A model generated the notes under the pieces. It worked only from the letters and a program-made list of their open reading frames with translations, was not told the origin of the DNA and searched no databases. From Mesorhizobium zhangyense (lineage in GTDB: Bacteria > Pseudomonadota > Alphaproteobacteria > Rhizobiales > Rhizobiaceae): a DNA stretch of 64,000 nt. The position numbers and the translations under genes are program-made. This document shows positions 17,837 through 27,417 of the stretch, piece after piece (within the stretch, counting starts at the first letter, position 1; each line of letters opens with the position of its first letter). The stretch is taken from contig NZ_JAAKZG010000003.1 of assembly GCF_011045115.1 (NCBI RefSeq), forward strand, positions 248,001 to 312,000. The letters are read 5' to 3'.

Positions 17837-18403
17837 ATGTATCCGATAACTGCAATCGCGCTTCTATGGCTGGCGTGGGTCGCCTCATGGATTGCGGCGG
17901 CCGCCTGGGCCGACCGAACCGAGAAACGGGTGGGTGTTCGAGCCGAAATTCGCTACAGGATGCCACTTCTCCTCGGCACGATCCTCGTCTTCATTCCCTC
18001 ACGCGGCCACGCCGCAGTTCCACGCTTGTGGGCTCCGACCGCAGCGGAAAGCTGGGCCTGTGTCGCGCTGGTGGCTGCAGGCATCGGGTTTTGCTGGTGG
18101 GCGCGGCTGCATCTGGGTCGGCTCTGGTCCGGTGAAGTCACGCGCAAGACCGGTCATCATGTCGTGGAGTCGGGCCCATATGCCCTGGTCAGGCACCCCA
18201 TCTATTCCGGCCTGCTGCTCTCGATCTACGCCACCATGGCTGCCCGCGGTACGCTTTGGGTGGTAGCCGGTACGATCGCCTTGACTGTCGGCATATGGCT
18301 CAAAGCCCGGCTTGAGGAAAGATTCCTGCGCGAGGAACTGGGGGCCGCCTATGACGACTACGCCCGCCGCGTTCCGATGCTGGTGCCCTTCATGCCGCGC
18401 TGA
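17837..18403 (+). CDS. Isoprenylcysteine carboxyl methyltransferase-like membrane methyltransferase
   Basis: This 188-residue protein has four or five hydrophobic helices and the ICMT/PEMT C-terminal signature VVESGPYALVRHPIYSGLLL, followed by ERFLREELGAAYDDYARRVP. These residues bind SAM and form the methyltransferase active site in the family. Bacterial members methylate lipids or small molecules; no prenylated-protein substrate is expected. The start is ambiguous between a TTG at 17825 and the ATG at 17837. The gene is divergent from the MOSC gene and converges on the KAS III-like gene. Confidence 0.8.
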   Translation: MYPITAIALLWLAWVASWIAAAAWADRTEKRVGVRAEIRYRMPLLLGTILVFIPSRGHAAVPRLWAPTAAESWACVALVAAGIGFCWWARLHLGRLWSGEVTRKTGHHVVESGPYALVRHPIYSGLLLSIYATMAARGTLWVVAGTIALTVGIWLKARLEERFLREELGAAYDDYARRVPMLVPFMPR

Positions 18404-18423
18404 TCGCAGGCGACACCCCTGCC

Positions 18424-19545
18424 TCACATCATCCTGAGCAGCGCCCCGCCGATCGAGTACCCTGCACCGAATGCACAAAGCAGGCCGTATTCGCCCGCCT
18501 TCATATCCGCATGGTTTTCCTGAAGCGCGATGACGGCGCCGGCGCCGGCAGTGTTGCCGAGACGCTCCAGCACCATCGGCGCGCGGTCATGCCCGACCTC
18601 ATGGCCGAAGGAGAGCTTCAGGATCATCGCATTCATGCGCGCATTGGCCTGATGCAGCCAGAAGCGGCGGATATCGTCCGGCGTCTGCCCATGCTCGGCC
18701 AGGAAATTGACGATGAAGCGGTGGCCGGCGACGGTGACTTCCTTGAACACCTTGTTGCCCACCTGCTTGATCATGTTGCCCTCCATGTTGATCATGTAGG
18801 GGTCGTCCTGCGCGGTGCGGGTGAGATAACCGAGATTGGTGCGGATGTTGCTCGAAAGCTGCGTCCAGGTGCGGGTATCGAGCACTTCGAAGCGGCCGGG
18901 CCGCGTCTCGCCCTCGCCGATCGCCTCGACGATCATCGAGGCCGAGGCGTCGCCGAAGATGAAATGCGTCTGCCGGTCGCGGAAATTGAGATGCCCGGTG
19001 ATGATCTCCGGCGTCGTCACCAGCACGCGCTTCTGCGCGCCAGACCGCACCAGATTGACCGCGACATGCAGCCCGGCCGCAGCCGAAGAGCAGCCGAGCC
19101 CCATGTCGAAGCCTGCGCCCTGCGTGCCCATGGCGTGCTGCATCTCGACGGCGATAGCCGGATAGGGCCGCTGGTGATGCGAGGCCGAGCAGATGATCAT
19201 GTCGATGTCGGCAGGCTGGAGCCCGGCATGCTCCAGCGCGCGCTCGGCCGAAGCGATGCCGAATTCGGCCTCCAGCGACAGCGCATCGTCCGGCCGGGCC
19301 GGTATGCGCGGCGCCATGCGGGCCGGATCGAGGATGCCCTCGCGCTCGATGACATGGCGGTTCTTCACGCCCGAAGCATAGACGATGAAATCGGAATCGG
19401 ACTTCTGCAGCGGTTCCAGCCCCTGCGCGGCGCGGCGCGGATTTTCCGCATCGACCCAGGTGTTGAAGCTTGCGACAAGTTCTTCATTGGAGATCGAGGC
19501 TTCGGGGATTTTGATGCCGATGCCGCTGATGATGACGCGATGCAT
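18424..19545 (-). CDS. 3-oxoacyl-ACP synthase III-like (KAS III) enzyme
   Basis: This 373-residue thiolase-fold protein has the KAS III triad: Cys in GLGCSSAAAG, His in WLHQANARMN and Asn in LGNTAGAG. It is longer than housekeeping FabH (about 320 residues), with extra sequence in the N-terminal half (FNTWVDAENPRRAAQGLEPL and following). The alternate upstream start at 19569 lacks a better ribosome site. No acyl carrier protein or fab operon genes adjoin it, so it is probably an accessory condensing enzyme for an unusual fatty acid or secondary lipid rather than the main initiator of fatty acid synthesis. Confidence 0.82.
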   Translation of the reverse strand: MHRVIISGIGIKIPEASISNEELVASFNTWVDAENPRRAAQGLEPLQKSDSDFIVYASGVKNRHVIEREGILDPARMAPRIPARPDDALSLEAEFGIASAERALEHAGLQPADIDMIICSASHHQRPYPAIAVEMQHAMGTQGAGFDMGLGCSSAAAGLHVAVNLVRSGAQKRVLVTTPEIITGHLNFRDRQTHFIFGDASASMIVEAIGEGETRPGRFEVLDTRTWTQLSSNIRTNLGYLTRTAQDDPYMINMEGNMIKQVGNKVFKEVTVAGHRFIVNFLAEHGQTPDDIRRFWLHQANARMNAMILKLSFGHEVGHDRAPMVLERLGNTAGAGAVIALQENHADMKAGEYGLLCAFGAGYSIGGALLRMM

Positions 19546-19676
19546 GCTATGCCTGTCCGGTGCGCTCACTTCTCACGATCTGCTCGCGCACGCTTTGCAG
19601 AAACGCGGTCTCCCGGGGATAGTGTCGCAGGACGGCAGTTTACGTCAGCTTAACCTGCGTGGCAAAGGCAGGCGCT

Positions 19677-20441
19677 TTACACCCGTTGCGCCACGATGAA
19701 AAGCCGCGGAAAGCGAAGAAGCACCTTGCCGTCCAACGCCGGCGGATAGGCAGACGCGATGCGCGCCGTGTATTCCTTCAGGAACAGCGCCCTCTCCCCG
19801 TCTTCAAGCGGATCGATGAAAGGCTTCAGCCCGGTCGATTTCACCCATTCGACGATCGCCTCGGCACTCGCCAGCGGATGGTTGTAGATGGTGTGCCAGA
19901 TGTCGAGGCGGGCCGACTGCGGCGTCAAAAGGTCGTAGTAAGACGCAACCGGCGGCAGCGGCGCGCGCGACTTGGCGATCTTTGCGGCAAAGGGCACGGC
20001 AGCGGCCGTCTCGCGCATCTGCGCATGCGACTGTTCGCCGAGATTGTCCGGCATCTGCACGGCAAGCACGCCACCCGGCGCAAGCAGTCCGAGCAGCCTG
20101 GCCAGAACGGCCTGATGGTTGGGCAGCCACTGGAACACGGCATTGGCGAAAATCACGTCCACCGGCCCGTCCGGCGTCCAGCTGTCCGCATCGGCAAGCG
20201 TAAACTCCAGCGCCGGCAGGCGCCGCCTCGCCTCCTCGATCATCGCCGGCGAGGAGTCGACGCCGCTGACTTTTGCTTCCGGCCAGCGCGCCGCCAGCAG
20301 TTCGGTCGAATTGCCTGGCCCGCAGCCGATATCCACGACATGGCGCGGGTTTTCGAGCAGCACCTGCGCCAGCAGATCGCGCGACGGACGGGTGCGCTCA
20401 TCCTCGAATTTGAGATATTGGGATGCGGACCAGTCTGCCAT
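19677..20441 (-). CDS. tam: Trans-aconitate 2-methyltransferase
   Basis: This 254-residue class I methyltransferase begins [20 protein letters not shown], highly characteristic of Tam. SAM-binding motif [20 protein letters not shown] and [14 protein letters not shown] follow. Tam methyl-esterifies trans-aconitate, the inhibitory isomer of the TCA intermediate cis-aconitate. Length matches E. coli Tam (252). It is transcribed from the same strand as ettA with a terminator between, so it should be independently expressed. It has no motif suggesting membrane association. Confidence 0.92.
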   Translation of the reverse strand: MADWSASQYLKFEDERTRPSRDLLAQVLLENPRHVVDIGCGPGNSTELLAARWPEAKVSGVDSSPAMIEEARRRLPALEFTLADADSWTPDGPVDVIFANAVFQWLPNHQAVLARLLGLLAPGGVLAVQMPDNLGEQSHAQMRETAAAVPFAAKIAKSRAPLPPVASYYDLLTPQSARLDIWHTIYNHPLASAEAIVEWVKSTGLKPFIDPLEDGERALFLKEYTARIASAYPPALDGKVLLRFPRLFIVAQRV

Positions 20442-20470
20442 CGCTCGTGCTCGTTCAGGAGGTCGAATGC

Positions 20471-20500
20471 AAAAGCGCCCCGCTGGTAAGGCGAGGCGCT
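20471..20500 (-). terminator. Intrinsic terminator of ettA
   Basis: On the minus strand AGCGCC-tcgc pairs with gcg-GGGCGCT across a CTTACCA loop and ends in TTTT. It begins 13 bases beyond the ettA stop and ends 30 bases before the tam start. Confidence 0.75.
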
Positions 20501-20512
20501 GGTGGAATTCGG

Positions 20513-22162
20513 TTATCGCGTCAGCCGCTTGTAGGTCATGCGGTGCGGGTTGACGGCATCGGGGCCGAGGCGGCGGATCTTGTCCTTCTCGTAGTCCTCG
20601 AAGTTGCCTTCGAACCACTCGACATGGCTGTCACCCTCGAAGGCCAGCATATGCGTCGCCATGCGGTCGAGGAACATACGATCGTGGGAGATGATGACGG
20701 CGCAGCCGGCGTAATTTTCCAGTGCGTCTTCCAGTGCCGCCAGAGTTTCGGTGTCGAGATCGTTGGTCGGTTCGTCGAGGAGGAGAACGTTGCCGCCGGT
20801 CTTCAGCATCTTGGCGAGGTGCACGCGGTTGCGCTGGCCGCCGGAGAGATTGCCGACCTTCTGCTGCTGGTCGCCGCCACGGAAATTGAACGACGAACAA
20901 TAGGCGCGCGTGTTGGCCTCGAACTTGCCGAGCTTGACCACTTCGGCACCGCCGGAAATCTCTTCCCAGACCGTTTTGTTGGCATCGAGCGCGTCGCGGC
21001 TCTGGTCGACATAGCCGAGCTTCACCGTCTCGCCGACGCGGACAGAGCCGGAATCGGGCGTCTCCTGGCCGGTGATCATCTTGAACAGCGTGGTCTTGCC
21101 GGCGCCGTTCGGGCCGATGACACCGACGATGCCGCCGGGCGGCAGCTTGAAGGTCAGGTTCTCGATCAGCAGCTCTTCGCCAAAACCCTTATTCAGGTCG
21201 GCAACCTCGATGACGACATTGCCGAGGCGCTCGCCATGCGGAATGACGATCTGCGTGTCGCTGGGACGGCGCTTGTCGGCAGCCTCCAGAAGATTTTCGA
21301 AGGCCTGGATACGCGCCTTGGACTTGGTCTGGCGCGCCTTGGGGCTGGAAGAAATCCACTCGCGCTCGCGGTTGATGGCGCGCTGGCGCGCATCGTCCTC
21401 ACGGCCTTCCTGCTTGAGGCGCTTGGCCTTGGCTTCGAGATAGGCGGTGTAGTTGCCCTCATAGGGAATGCCGCGGCCACGGTCGAGCTCGAGAATCCAG
21501 CCGGTGACGTTGTCGAGGAAATAGCGATCGTGGGTGATGAGCAGCACCGCACCCTTGTAGGCGCGCAGGTGCTTTTCCAGCCAGGCCGTGGTCTCGGCGT
21601 CGAGATGGTTGGTCGGTTCGTCGAGCAGCAGAAGGTCCGGCTCGCTGAGCAGCAGCTTGCACAGCGCCACGCGGCGGCGTTCGCCGCCCGAAAGCTTGGT
21701 CACTTCCGAGTCCTTGGGCGGGCAGGCCAGCGCTTCCATCGCCATCTCGACCTGCTGTTCCAGGTCCCAGAGGTTCAGCCGGTCCATATCATCCTGGAGA
21801 CGCGCCGATTCGTCGGCGGTCTCGTCGGAATAGTTCATCATCAGCTCGTTGTAGCGCTCGATGATGGCCGTCTTCTTGACGACGCCTTCCATGATGTTTT
21901 CGAAGACCGTCTTGGTCGCGTCGAGCTGCGGCTCCTGCGCCAGATAGCCGACGGTCGCACCGTCGGCGAGCCAGGCTTCGCCGCTCCACTCCTTGTCGAG
22001 ACCGGCCATGATCTTGAGCACGGTCGACTTGCCGGCGCCGTTCGGGCCGAGAATGCCGATCTTCGCGTCCGGATAGAAGGAGAGATGGAGGTTTTCGAGG
22101 ACTTTCTTGGTGCCGTAGGCCTTGTTGAGCCCGGCCATGTGATAGATGAACTGGCGTGCCAC
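20513..22162 (-). CDS. ettA: Energy-dependent translational throttle protein (ABC-F ATPase)
   Basis: This 549-residue soluble ABC-F protein carries two ATPase domains: Walker [10 protein letters not shown] near residue 40 and GPNGAGKTT near residue 350, with signatures [15 protein letters not shown] and [15 protein letters not shown]. The linker between them ([20 protein letters not shown]) is the P-site tRNA interaction motif of ABC-F proteins. The N-terminus [17 protein letters not shown] is typical of EttA. EttA binds the ribosomal E site and gates the first peptide bond according to ATP/ADP ratio. The gene is monocistronic here and full length. Confidence 0.95.
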   Translation of the reverse strand: MARQFIYHMAGLNKAYGTKKVLENLHLSFYPDAKIGILGPNGAGKSTVLKIMAGLDKEWSGEAWLADGATVGYLAQEPQLDATKTVFENIMEGVVKKTAIIERYNELMMNYSDETADESARLQDDMDRLNLWDLEQQVEMAMEALACPPKDSEVTKLSGGERRRVALCKLLLSEPDLLLLDEPTNHLDAETTAWLEKHLRAYKGAVLLITHDRYFLDNVTGWILELDRGRGIPYEGNYTAYLEAKAKRLKQEGREDDARQRAINREREWISSSPKARQTKSKARIQAFENLLEAADKRRPSDTQIVIPHGERLGNVVIEVADLNKGFGEELLIENLTFKLPPGGIVGVIGPNGAGKTTLFKMITGQETPDSGSVRVGETVKLGYVDQSRDALDANKTVWEEISGGAEVVKLGKFEANTRAYCSSFNFRGGDQQQKVGNLSGGQRNRVHLAKMLKTGGNVLLLDEPTNDLDTETLAALEDALENYAGCAVIISHDRMFLDRMATHMLAFEGDSHVEWFEGNFEDYEKDKIRRLGPDAVNPHRMTYKRLTR

Positions 22163-22289
22163 GCTTGGCTAATCCCTGATCTGTTTGCGGAAGTTGCGCG
22201 CTATGTAGGCGATGCCGGGCGAAACGGCAAATGCTTTTGGGGTGGGGGCGGCAGAGCCGCGTTCCGAATTTATTGACGGGGTACATAGA

Positions 22290-22742
22290 ATGTTGAGCAG
22301 GCTTTGGCATCTGCAAGGGTCGGTCAAGCCCGGTTCGTCGCTGTCCGAGGAGATGGTCCTCGAACGCATATCCAAAATGCTGGAGGACCAGCACAAGACC
22401 GTCAGCCTCAGAAACTCAGATTCTATCGAGTTCAATCATCCGCTTTGGAGTGGCGGCGACCGGCTCAAAGCGTTGGCTCTCTACGATAAAGGCCGCATCT
22501 GGATCGATTGCCGCAGCGGCGCCACCGTCCTGCGCTACGAACTGCGAAGTCTTCACGCTGTCGTTTTCACCGGCTTTGCTTCGATCATGTTTGTAGCCTT
22601 GTATGGAGTGGCCGAAGAAGAAGGGGCGATGCAATTCGGCGCCGGTGTTTTCGCGTGGTTATATGGCGTAAACGTCCTGATCGCTTTGTTTCGAGTGCCG
22701 CGTCTTTTTAAGCACGCGTTGAACCCGGCTGAGGCCACCTAA
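22290..22742 (+). CDS. Uncharacterised protein with two C-terminal membrane helices
   Basis: This 150-residue protein is not one I recognise. The first 90 residues are soluble and polar (MLSRLWHLQGSVKPGSSLSE onward). Then come two hydrophobic helices (LHAVVFTGFASIMFVALYGV and FGAGVFAWLYGVNVLIALFR) joined by an acidic loop, VAEEEGA. The ATG at 22290 is chosen for a GACGGGG about 9 bases upstream; an in-frame ATG at 22212 adds 26 residues that look non-coding. It converges on the next gene with only eight bases between stops. GC content is lower than that of flanking genes. Confidence 0.6.
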   Translation: MLSRLWHLQGSVKPGSSLSEEMVLERISKMLEDQHKTVSLRNSDSIEFNHPLWSGGDRLKALALYDKGRIWIDCRSGATVLRYELRSLHAVVFTGFASIMFVALYGVAEEEGAMQFGAGVFAWLYGVNVLIALFRVPRLFKHALNPAEAT

Positions 22743-22750
22743 ATTCAAGG

Positions 22751-23188
22751 TCACGTCTCGTCAACAGCTGGAAATTGCTCGACATTCCAGTCGAATAACC
22801 CTCGCCTCATGAGCACTTTATAAGCTCGCTCGGCTGCAAGCCTCATTCGTTCCCAAACTTCCGTTCCTATGAGTTCTTCCAGCGCAGGGAGGATTTGGGG
22901 TGTCTCATCAGCTATAGCAGCCAAGACCCTACGATATTCATCAAGCGCCGACTGCTCCTCCCTGGAGAAGACTGGCTCCATGTAATGCTGAAGGATCTCA
23001 TCGGACGCAAAATCTTCCCACTGATTGAACGCTTCATGTGGCACATGAACCAAGGGGACTTTCTTCTGATAGTCGCGCTGCAGTTGGTAAGACGAAACCC
23101 ACTCCAAATATTCGATAATGTGATTGCGATACCGCTGATTCAGTAGAATCGTCGAAATCGGTTTCGAGTTTTGGTCGAATTCATCCAT
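22751..23188 (-). CDS. Uncharacterised acidic helical protein
   Basis: This 145-residue protein belongs to no family I recognise. It is rich in Glu, Tyr and Trp (RYRNHIIEYLEWVSSYQLQR; PVFSREEQSALDEYRRVLAA), has no signal peptide or membrane segment, and should be mostly helical. Base composition is clearly more AT-rich than the ettA or ABC genes either side, with codons such as aat, ata and cga used freely, suggesting lateral acquisition. The ATG at 23188 is favoured; the same frame extends to 23248 without a better ribosome site. It is convergent with the gene at 22290. Confidence 0.55.
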   Translation of the reverse strand: MDEFDQNSKPISTILLNQRYRNHIIEYLEWVSSYQLQRDYQKKVPLVHVPHEAFNQWEDFASDEILQHYMEPVFSREEQSALDEYRRVLAAIADETPQILPALEELIGTEVWERMRLAAERAYKVLMRRGLFDWNVEQFPAVDET

Positions 23189-23273
23189 ATTTCTAGAAAC
23201 TGCTGAGATGGGCGTGCTTGTTTGATCCCATAGGCTGCCACAGAACAAAGTACCGCTCCAGCACCTTTGCTAT

Positions 23274-24035
23274 CTAAACCTTGATCCGCCACCCCGTCTT
23301 GAATATCCACCACACCGCAACCAGACACGCCGCGAGGAACGCCAGCGTCATGGCGAGGCTGATGCCGATATTCACGTCGGCCACGCCATAAAAGCTCCAG
23401 CGGAAGCCGCTGACCAGATAAAGCACCGGGTTGAACAGCGTCACCTTCTGCCAGAAGGGCGGCAGCATATCGATGGAATAGAAACTGCCGCCGAGGAAGG
23501 TCAGCGGCGTCACGATCAGCAGCGGCACCAGTTGCAGCTTCTCGAAACCGTCGGCCCAGATGCCGATGAGGAAGCCGAACAGGCTGAATGTCACCGCCGT
23601 CAGCACGAGGAACAGCATCATCCACAGCGGATGCTCGATGTGCAGTGGTACGAAGAGCGCCGCGGTCGCAAGGATGATCAGCCCGAGGATGATGGATTTC
23701 GTCGCGGCAGCACCGACATAGCTGACGACAATCTCCAGCGAAGACACCGGCGCGGACAGCAGCTCGTAGATCGTGCCGACGAACTTTGGAAAATAGATGC
23801 CGAAGGAGGCATTGGAGATACTTTGCGTCAAAAGCGAAAGCATGATCAGCCCCGGCACGATGAAGGAGCCATAGCTGACGCCGCCGATTTCCTTCATATG
23901 CGAGCCGATGGCCGAGCCGAAGACGACGAAATAGAGCGACGTCGAGATGACCGGCGAGACGATGCTTTGCAGCAGCGTGCGCCATGTGCGGGCCATTTCG
24001 AACAGATAGATCGCGCGGATGGCATAAAAATTCAT
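23274..24035 (-). CDS. ABC-2 type exporter permease
   Basis: This 253-residue integral membrane protein has six hydrophobic segments and the ABC-2 permease profile of the DrrB/NodJ/YadH group ([57 protein letters not shown]). Its start overlaps the ATPase stop by four bases (ATGA), so both genes are one exporter unit. Substrates of this group include antibiotics, lipids, polysaccharides and, for NodJ, lipochitooligosaccharides. No nodulation gene is nearby, so substrate is undefined. Confidence 0.9.
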   Translation of the reverse strand: MNFYAIRAIYLFEMARTWRTLLQSIVSPVISTSLYFVVFGSAIGSHMKEIGGVSYGSFIVPGLIMLSLLTQSISNASFGIYFPKFVGTIYELLSAPVSSLEIVVSYVGAAATKSIILGLIILATAALFVPLHIEHPLWMMLFLVLTAVTFSLFGFLIGIWADGFEKLQLVPLLIVTPLTFLGGSFYSIDMLPPFWQKVTLFNPVLYLVSGFRWSFYGVADVNIGISLAMTLAFLAACLVAVWWIFKTGWRIKV

Positions 24036-24961
24036 GACCGCTGCTCCCGCACCAGGCTGACAAAGATTTCTTCCAGCGAATTCTGCTTGGTTTGCAAATC
24101 CCGGAAGCGGATGCCCGCTTCGTTGAGGTCGCGCAGCAGCGTGGTTATGCCGGTGCGCTCCTGCTGGGTGTCGTAGGTATAGGTCAGCTCGTCGCCGTCC
24201 TGCGACAGTTCCAGCCCGTGCTTTTCAAGCGCGCCGGGAATGGTTTCCAGCACGCCCTGCAACTGAAGCGTCAGCTGCTTCTTGCCGAGCTTGCGCATCA
24301 GTTCGGCCTTTTCCTCGACCAGGATGATTTCGCCCTGGTTGATAACGCCGATGCGGTCGGCCATCTGCTCCGCCTCTTCGATGTAATGCGTGGTGAGGAT
24401 GATGGTGACGCCGGTGTCGCGCAGCGAGCGCACGACCTCCCACATGTCACGCCTGAGTTCGACATCGACGCCGGCGGTCGGCTCGTCGAGGAACAGGATT
24501 TGCGGCTCGTGCGACAGCGCCTTGGCGATCATCACCCGGCGCTTCATGCCGCCGGAAAGGGTGATGATCTTGCTGTCCTTCTTGTCCCACAGCGAAAGCT
24601 CGCGCAGCACCTTCTCGATATGGACCGGGTTCTTCGGCTTGCCGAACAGGCCCCGGCTGAAGCTGACCGTTGCCCACACCGTCTCGAAGGCGTCGGTCGT
24701 CAGTTCCTGCGGCACCAGCCCGATCCGCGAGCGTGCGGCGCGGTAATCCTTGATGATATCGTGGCCGTCGGCCACCACCGACCCTTCGCTCGGATTGACG
24801 ATGCCGCAGATGATGCTGATCAGCGTCGTCTTGCCCGCCCCGTTGGGACCGAGCAGCGCGAAGATTTCTCCCTTGCGAATATCGAGATTGATGTCCTTCA
24901 GCGCCTTGAAACCCGTGGCGTATGTCTTGGACAGATGGGAAACGGAAATGATCGGCTGCAT
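24032..24961 (-). CDS. ABC exporter ATP-binding protein (DrrA/NodI/YadG type)
   Basis: This 309-residue cytoplasmic ATPase has Walker [10 protein letters not shown] near residue 40, signature [15 protein letters not shown], Walker [13 protein letters not shown] and switch His in [16 protein letters not shown]-terminal extension of about 80 residues beyond the ABC domain is usual in DrrA-type exporters. It is the first gene of a two-gene unit with the ABC-2 permease. The in-frame ATG eight codons earlier (24985) is possible. The divergent gap to the next gene holds no clear operator. Confidence 0.92.
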   Translation of the reverse strand: MQPIISVSHLSKTYATGFKALKDINLDIRKGEIFALLGPNGAGKTTLISIICGIVNPSEGSVVADGHDIIKDYRAARSRIGLVPQELTTDAFETVWATVSFSRGLFGKPKNPVHIEKVLRELSLWDKKDSKIITLSGGMKRRVMIAKALSHEPQILFLDEPTAGVDVELRRDMWEVVRSLRDTGVTIILTTHYIEEAEQMADRIGVINQGEIILVEEKAELMRKLGKKQLTLQLQGVLETIPGALEKHGLELSQDGDELTYTYDTQQERTGITTLLRDLNEAGIRFRDLQTKQNSLEEIFVSLVREQRS

Positions 24962-25218
24962 GAAGGTGCCTGTCGATGGCCGCATTTGCGGTTGCTGTGG
25001 AGAATGCGGCGGAGAAGCCCGGGGCCCGAGTTGGGAAGCGAATGGAATATATGGTTCGCATTTCGATGCACAAGGGCAATCGGAGCCCCTCCTGACATCA
25101 TCAGTGAAGAAAAAACATCCAAAGTTTCGTCATGAAATCCAAGGTCGGTGGATGGCAGCGCACGCTCCCTTGACGCGCCCATCGCCGTGGCCAACAGTCC
25201 GCAGTCGAGGGAGAAATC

Positions 25219-26151
25219 ATGCCATTCGACAGCCAAAGGCTTCATGAGTCGCCAACCGGCGCAAAGCTCAACCTTTATATGAAGCGCGCCAAGGGTGCGC
25301 CGCGCGGCGTGATCCAGATCAATCACGGCCTGGCCGAACATGCCGCCCGTTACGCGCGCTTTGCCGACTTCATGGCCGCGCGCGGCTTTCACACCTACGC
25401 GCACGACCATCGCGGCCACGGCTACACCAAGGCGCCGGATGCGCCGCAGGGCATGTTCGGGATCACCGGCGGCGGCGATAAGGTCATCGCCGACATCGCC
25501 TCTATCCACGAGTTGATCCGCAAGGAGCAGCCATGGCTGCCGGTGATCATTTTCGGCCATTCGATGGGCGGCATGATCACCCTCAACTATGCCATGCGCC
25601 ATCCCGAAGGGCTGCGCGGCGCAGCCATCTGGAACGCCAGTTTTTCTGCCGGGCTGCTCGGCCGTGTGGCGCAGGCGGTCCTCGCCTACGAGCGCTTCCG
25701 CCGCGGCTCCGACGTGCCGTCGCGCATATTGCCGAGGCTGACCTTTCAGGCCTGGGCGAAGAAAATACCCAACCACCGCACCGGGTTCGACTGGCTGTCG
25801 CGCGACCCGGTGGAGGTCGACAAATATGTCGCCGACCCGCTCTGCGGCTGGGATGCCAGCGTATCGCTATGGCAGGACCTGTTCGGCTTTGTCTTCAATG
25901 GCGCCGACGACGCCAGTTTTGCAAACGTGCCGAAGGACCTGCCGTTCAATATTGTCGGCGGCGAGAAGGACCCGGCAACCGATGGCGGCAAGGCCATAAC
26001 CGACCTTGCCGGCCGTATGGAACGAATGGGCTTTTCGAATCTGGTTTCAAAGGTTTACGGGCAAACCCGCCACGAAAGCCTGAACGAGGTGAATCGCGAT
26101 CTCGTCATGGAAGAGTTCGCCGCCTGGGCCGAACAGGTGGTGCGGAAATAA
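25219..26151 (+). CDS. Alpha/beta hydrolase, monoacylglycerol lipase-like
   Basis: This 310-residue serine hydrolase has the oxyanion region INHGLAEHAARY, the nucleophile elbow GHSMGG (Ser near residue 115), the acid in GGEKDPAT and the catalytic His in TRHESLNE. This is the Hydrolase_4/lysophospholipase layout (PldB, monoglyceride lipase). No signal peptide is seen, so it should act in the cytoplasm on monoacylglycerols or lysolipids. GAGGGAGAAATC precedes the ATG. The gene is single, divergent from the exporter pair. Confidence 0.88.
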   Translation: MPFDSQRLHESPTGAKLNLYMKRAKGAPRGVIQINHGLAEHAARYARFADFMAARGFHTYAHDHRGHGYTKAPDAPQGMFGITGGGDKVIADIASIHELIRKEQPWLPVIIFGHSMGGMITLNYAMRHPEGLRGAAIWNASFSAGLLGRVAQAVLAYERFRRGSDVPSRILPRLTFQAWAKKIPNHRTGFDWLSRDPVEVDKYVADPLCGWDASVSLWQDLFGFVFNGADDASFANVPKDLPFNIVGGEKDPATDGGKAITDLAGRMERMGFSNLVSKVYGQTRHESLNEVNRDLVMEEFAAWAEQVVRK

Positions 26152-26241
26152 GGCCGCCACACGCTGGCACAGCGCACGAGTCGTGACAGGCTGGCGCAAG
26201 ATTGTTACAGCGGACCAACGTCTGCAATTTTCAGGTCCTTC

Positions 26242-27417
26242 ATGGCTCAACCTCCCCTTCACGGCATCCGCGTCATCGAACTTGCCCGCATTCTTGCCGG
26301 CCCATGGGCGGGCCAGTTGCTGGCCGATCTCGGCGCTGATGTCATCAAGGTCGAGAGCCCGGACGGCGGCGACGACACCCGCAAATGGGGGCCACCTTTC
26401 GTCGAGGGCCATGACGGCGAGAACCTTTCGGCCGCCTACTACCATTCCTGCAATCGCGGCAAGCGCTCGATCGCCGTGGATTTCTCGACGCCGGAAGGTG
26501 CCGAGACGGTCAAAAAGCTCGTCGCCACTGCCGACGTGCTGATCGAGAATTTCAAGCTCGGCGGGCTCAAGAAATACGGCCTCGACTATGAGAGCCTGAA
26601 GGCGATCAACCCGCGCCTCGTCTATTGCTCGATCACCGGCTTCGGCCAGGACGGCCCTTATGCGCCCCGCGCCGGCTACGATTTCATCGTGCAGGGCATG
26701 TCGGGCCTGATGTCGATCACCGGGCCGGCCGGCGGCGAGCCGCAGAAGGTGGGTGTGGCCGTCACCGACATTTTCACCGGCCTCTATTCGGTCGTCGCCA
26801 TTCAGGCGGCCTTGCGTCACGCGGAAGCCACCGGCCAGGGCCAGCAGATCGACATGGCGCTGTTCGACGCGCAGATGTCGGTGCTTGCCAACCAGAACCT
26901 GAACTATCTCGTCTCGGGCGTCCCGCCGAAGCAGATGGGCAATGCCCATCCCAACATCGCGCCTTATGAAGTGCTGCCGGTGAAGGACGGGCATTTCATC
27001 CTCGCCGTCGGCAATGACGGACAGTTCCGCAAATTCTGCGCCGTTGTCGGGCTGGATGCTATGGGCACCGACCCGCTTTATGCGACCAATGCCGCGCGCG
27101 TGGCGAACCGCGTCCCGCTACGCGAAGCCATGGTTGCCGCCCTGGCAAAGTTCGAGCGCGAGGCGCTGCTGGCGGAACTGGAAAAAGCAGGCGTGCCGGC
27201 AAGCCCGATCAACACCATCGGCGAGGCATTCGCCGACCCACAGGCAATCGCGCGCGGCATGCGGCTCGATCTCGATGACGGCCACGGCAACAAGCTGCCA
27301 TCGGTGCGCGCGCCGATGGTGATGAGCGCGACACCGCTGGTCTATGAGCGGCCCTCGCCGCGGCTTGGCGAGCACACGGCGGAAATTCTGGCGGAACTGG
27401 AGAAGGCAGGCGGATGA
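26242..27417 (+). CDS. Class III CoA-transferase (CaiB/BaiF family)
   Basis: This 391-residue protein matches family III CoA-transferases: LHGIRVIELARILAGPWAGQ at the N-terminus, YYHSCNRGKRSIAVD, and the catalytic Asp region MALFDAQMSVLANQNLNY. These enzymes form an aspartyl-CoA thioester and move CoA between carboxylic acids in the cytoplasm. The stop overlaps the start of the following ThDP-dependent gene by four bases, so the two probably act in sequence on one acid. The donor and acceptor cannot be inferred from the sequence alone. Confidence 0.9.
   Translation: MAQPPLHGIRVIELARILAGPWAGQLLADLGADVIKVESPDGGDDTRKWGPPFVEGHDGENLSAAYYHSCNRGKRSIAVDFSTPEGAETVKKLVATADVLIENFKLGGLKKYGLDYESLKAINPRLVYCSITGFGQDGPYAPRAGYDFIVQGMSGLMSITGPAGGEPQKVGVAVTDIFTGLYSVVAIQAALRHAEATGQGQQIDMALFDAQMSVLANQNLNYLVSGVPPKQMGNAHPNIAPYEVLPVKDGHFILAVGNDGQFRKFCAVVGLDAMGTDPLYATNAARVANRVPLREAMVAALAKFEREALLAELEKAGVPASPINTIGEAFADPQAIARGMRLDLDDGHGNKLPSVRAPMVMSATPLVYERPSPRLGEHTAEILAELEKAGG

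Noticed and set aside
20423-22276. A 617-codon plus-strand frame opposite ettA
   Set aside because: EttA on the minus strand is unmistakable from end to end; the opposite frame is low-complexity.
23274-24961. NodIJ lipochitooligosaccharide exporter
   Set aside because: The pair shares the exporter class, but no nod genes or nod boxes are near and the general DrrAB/YadGH pattern fits equally well.
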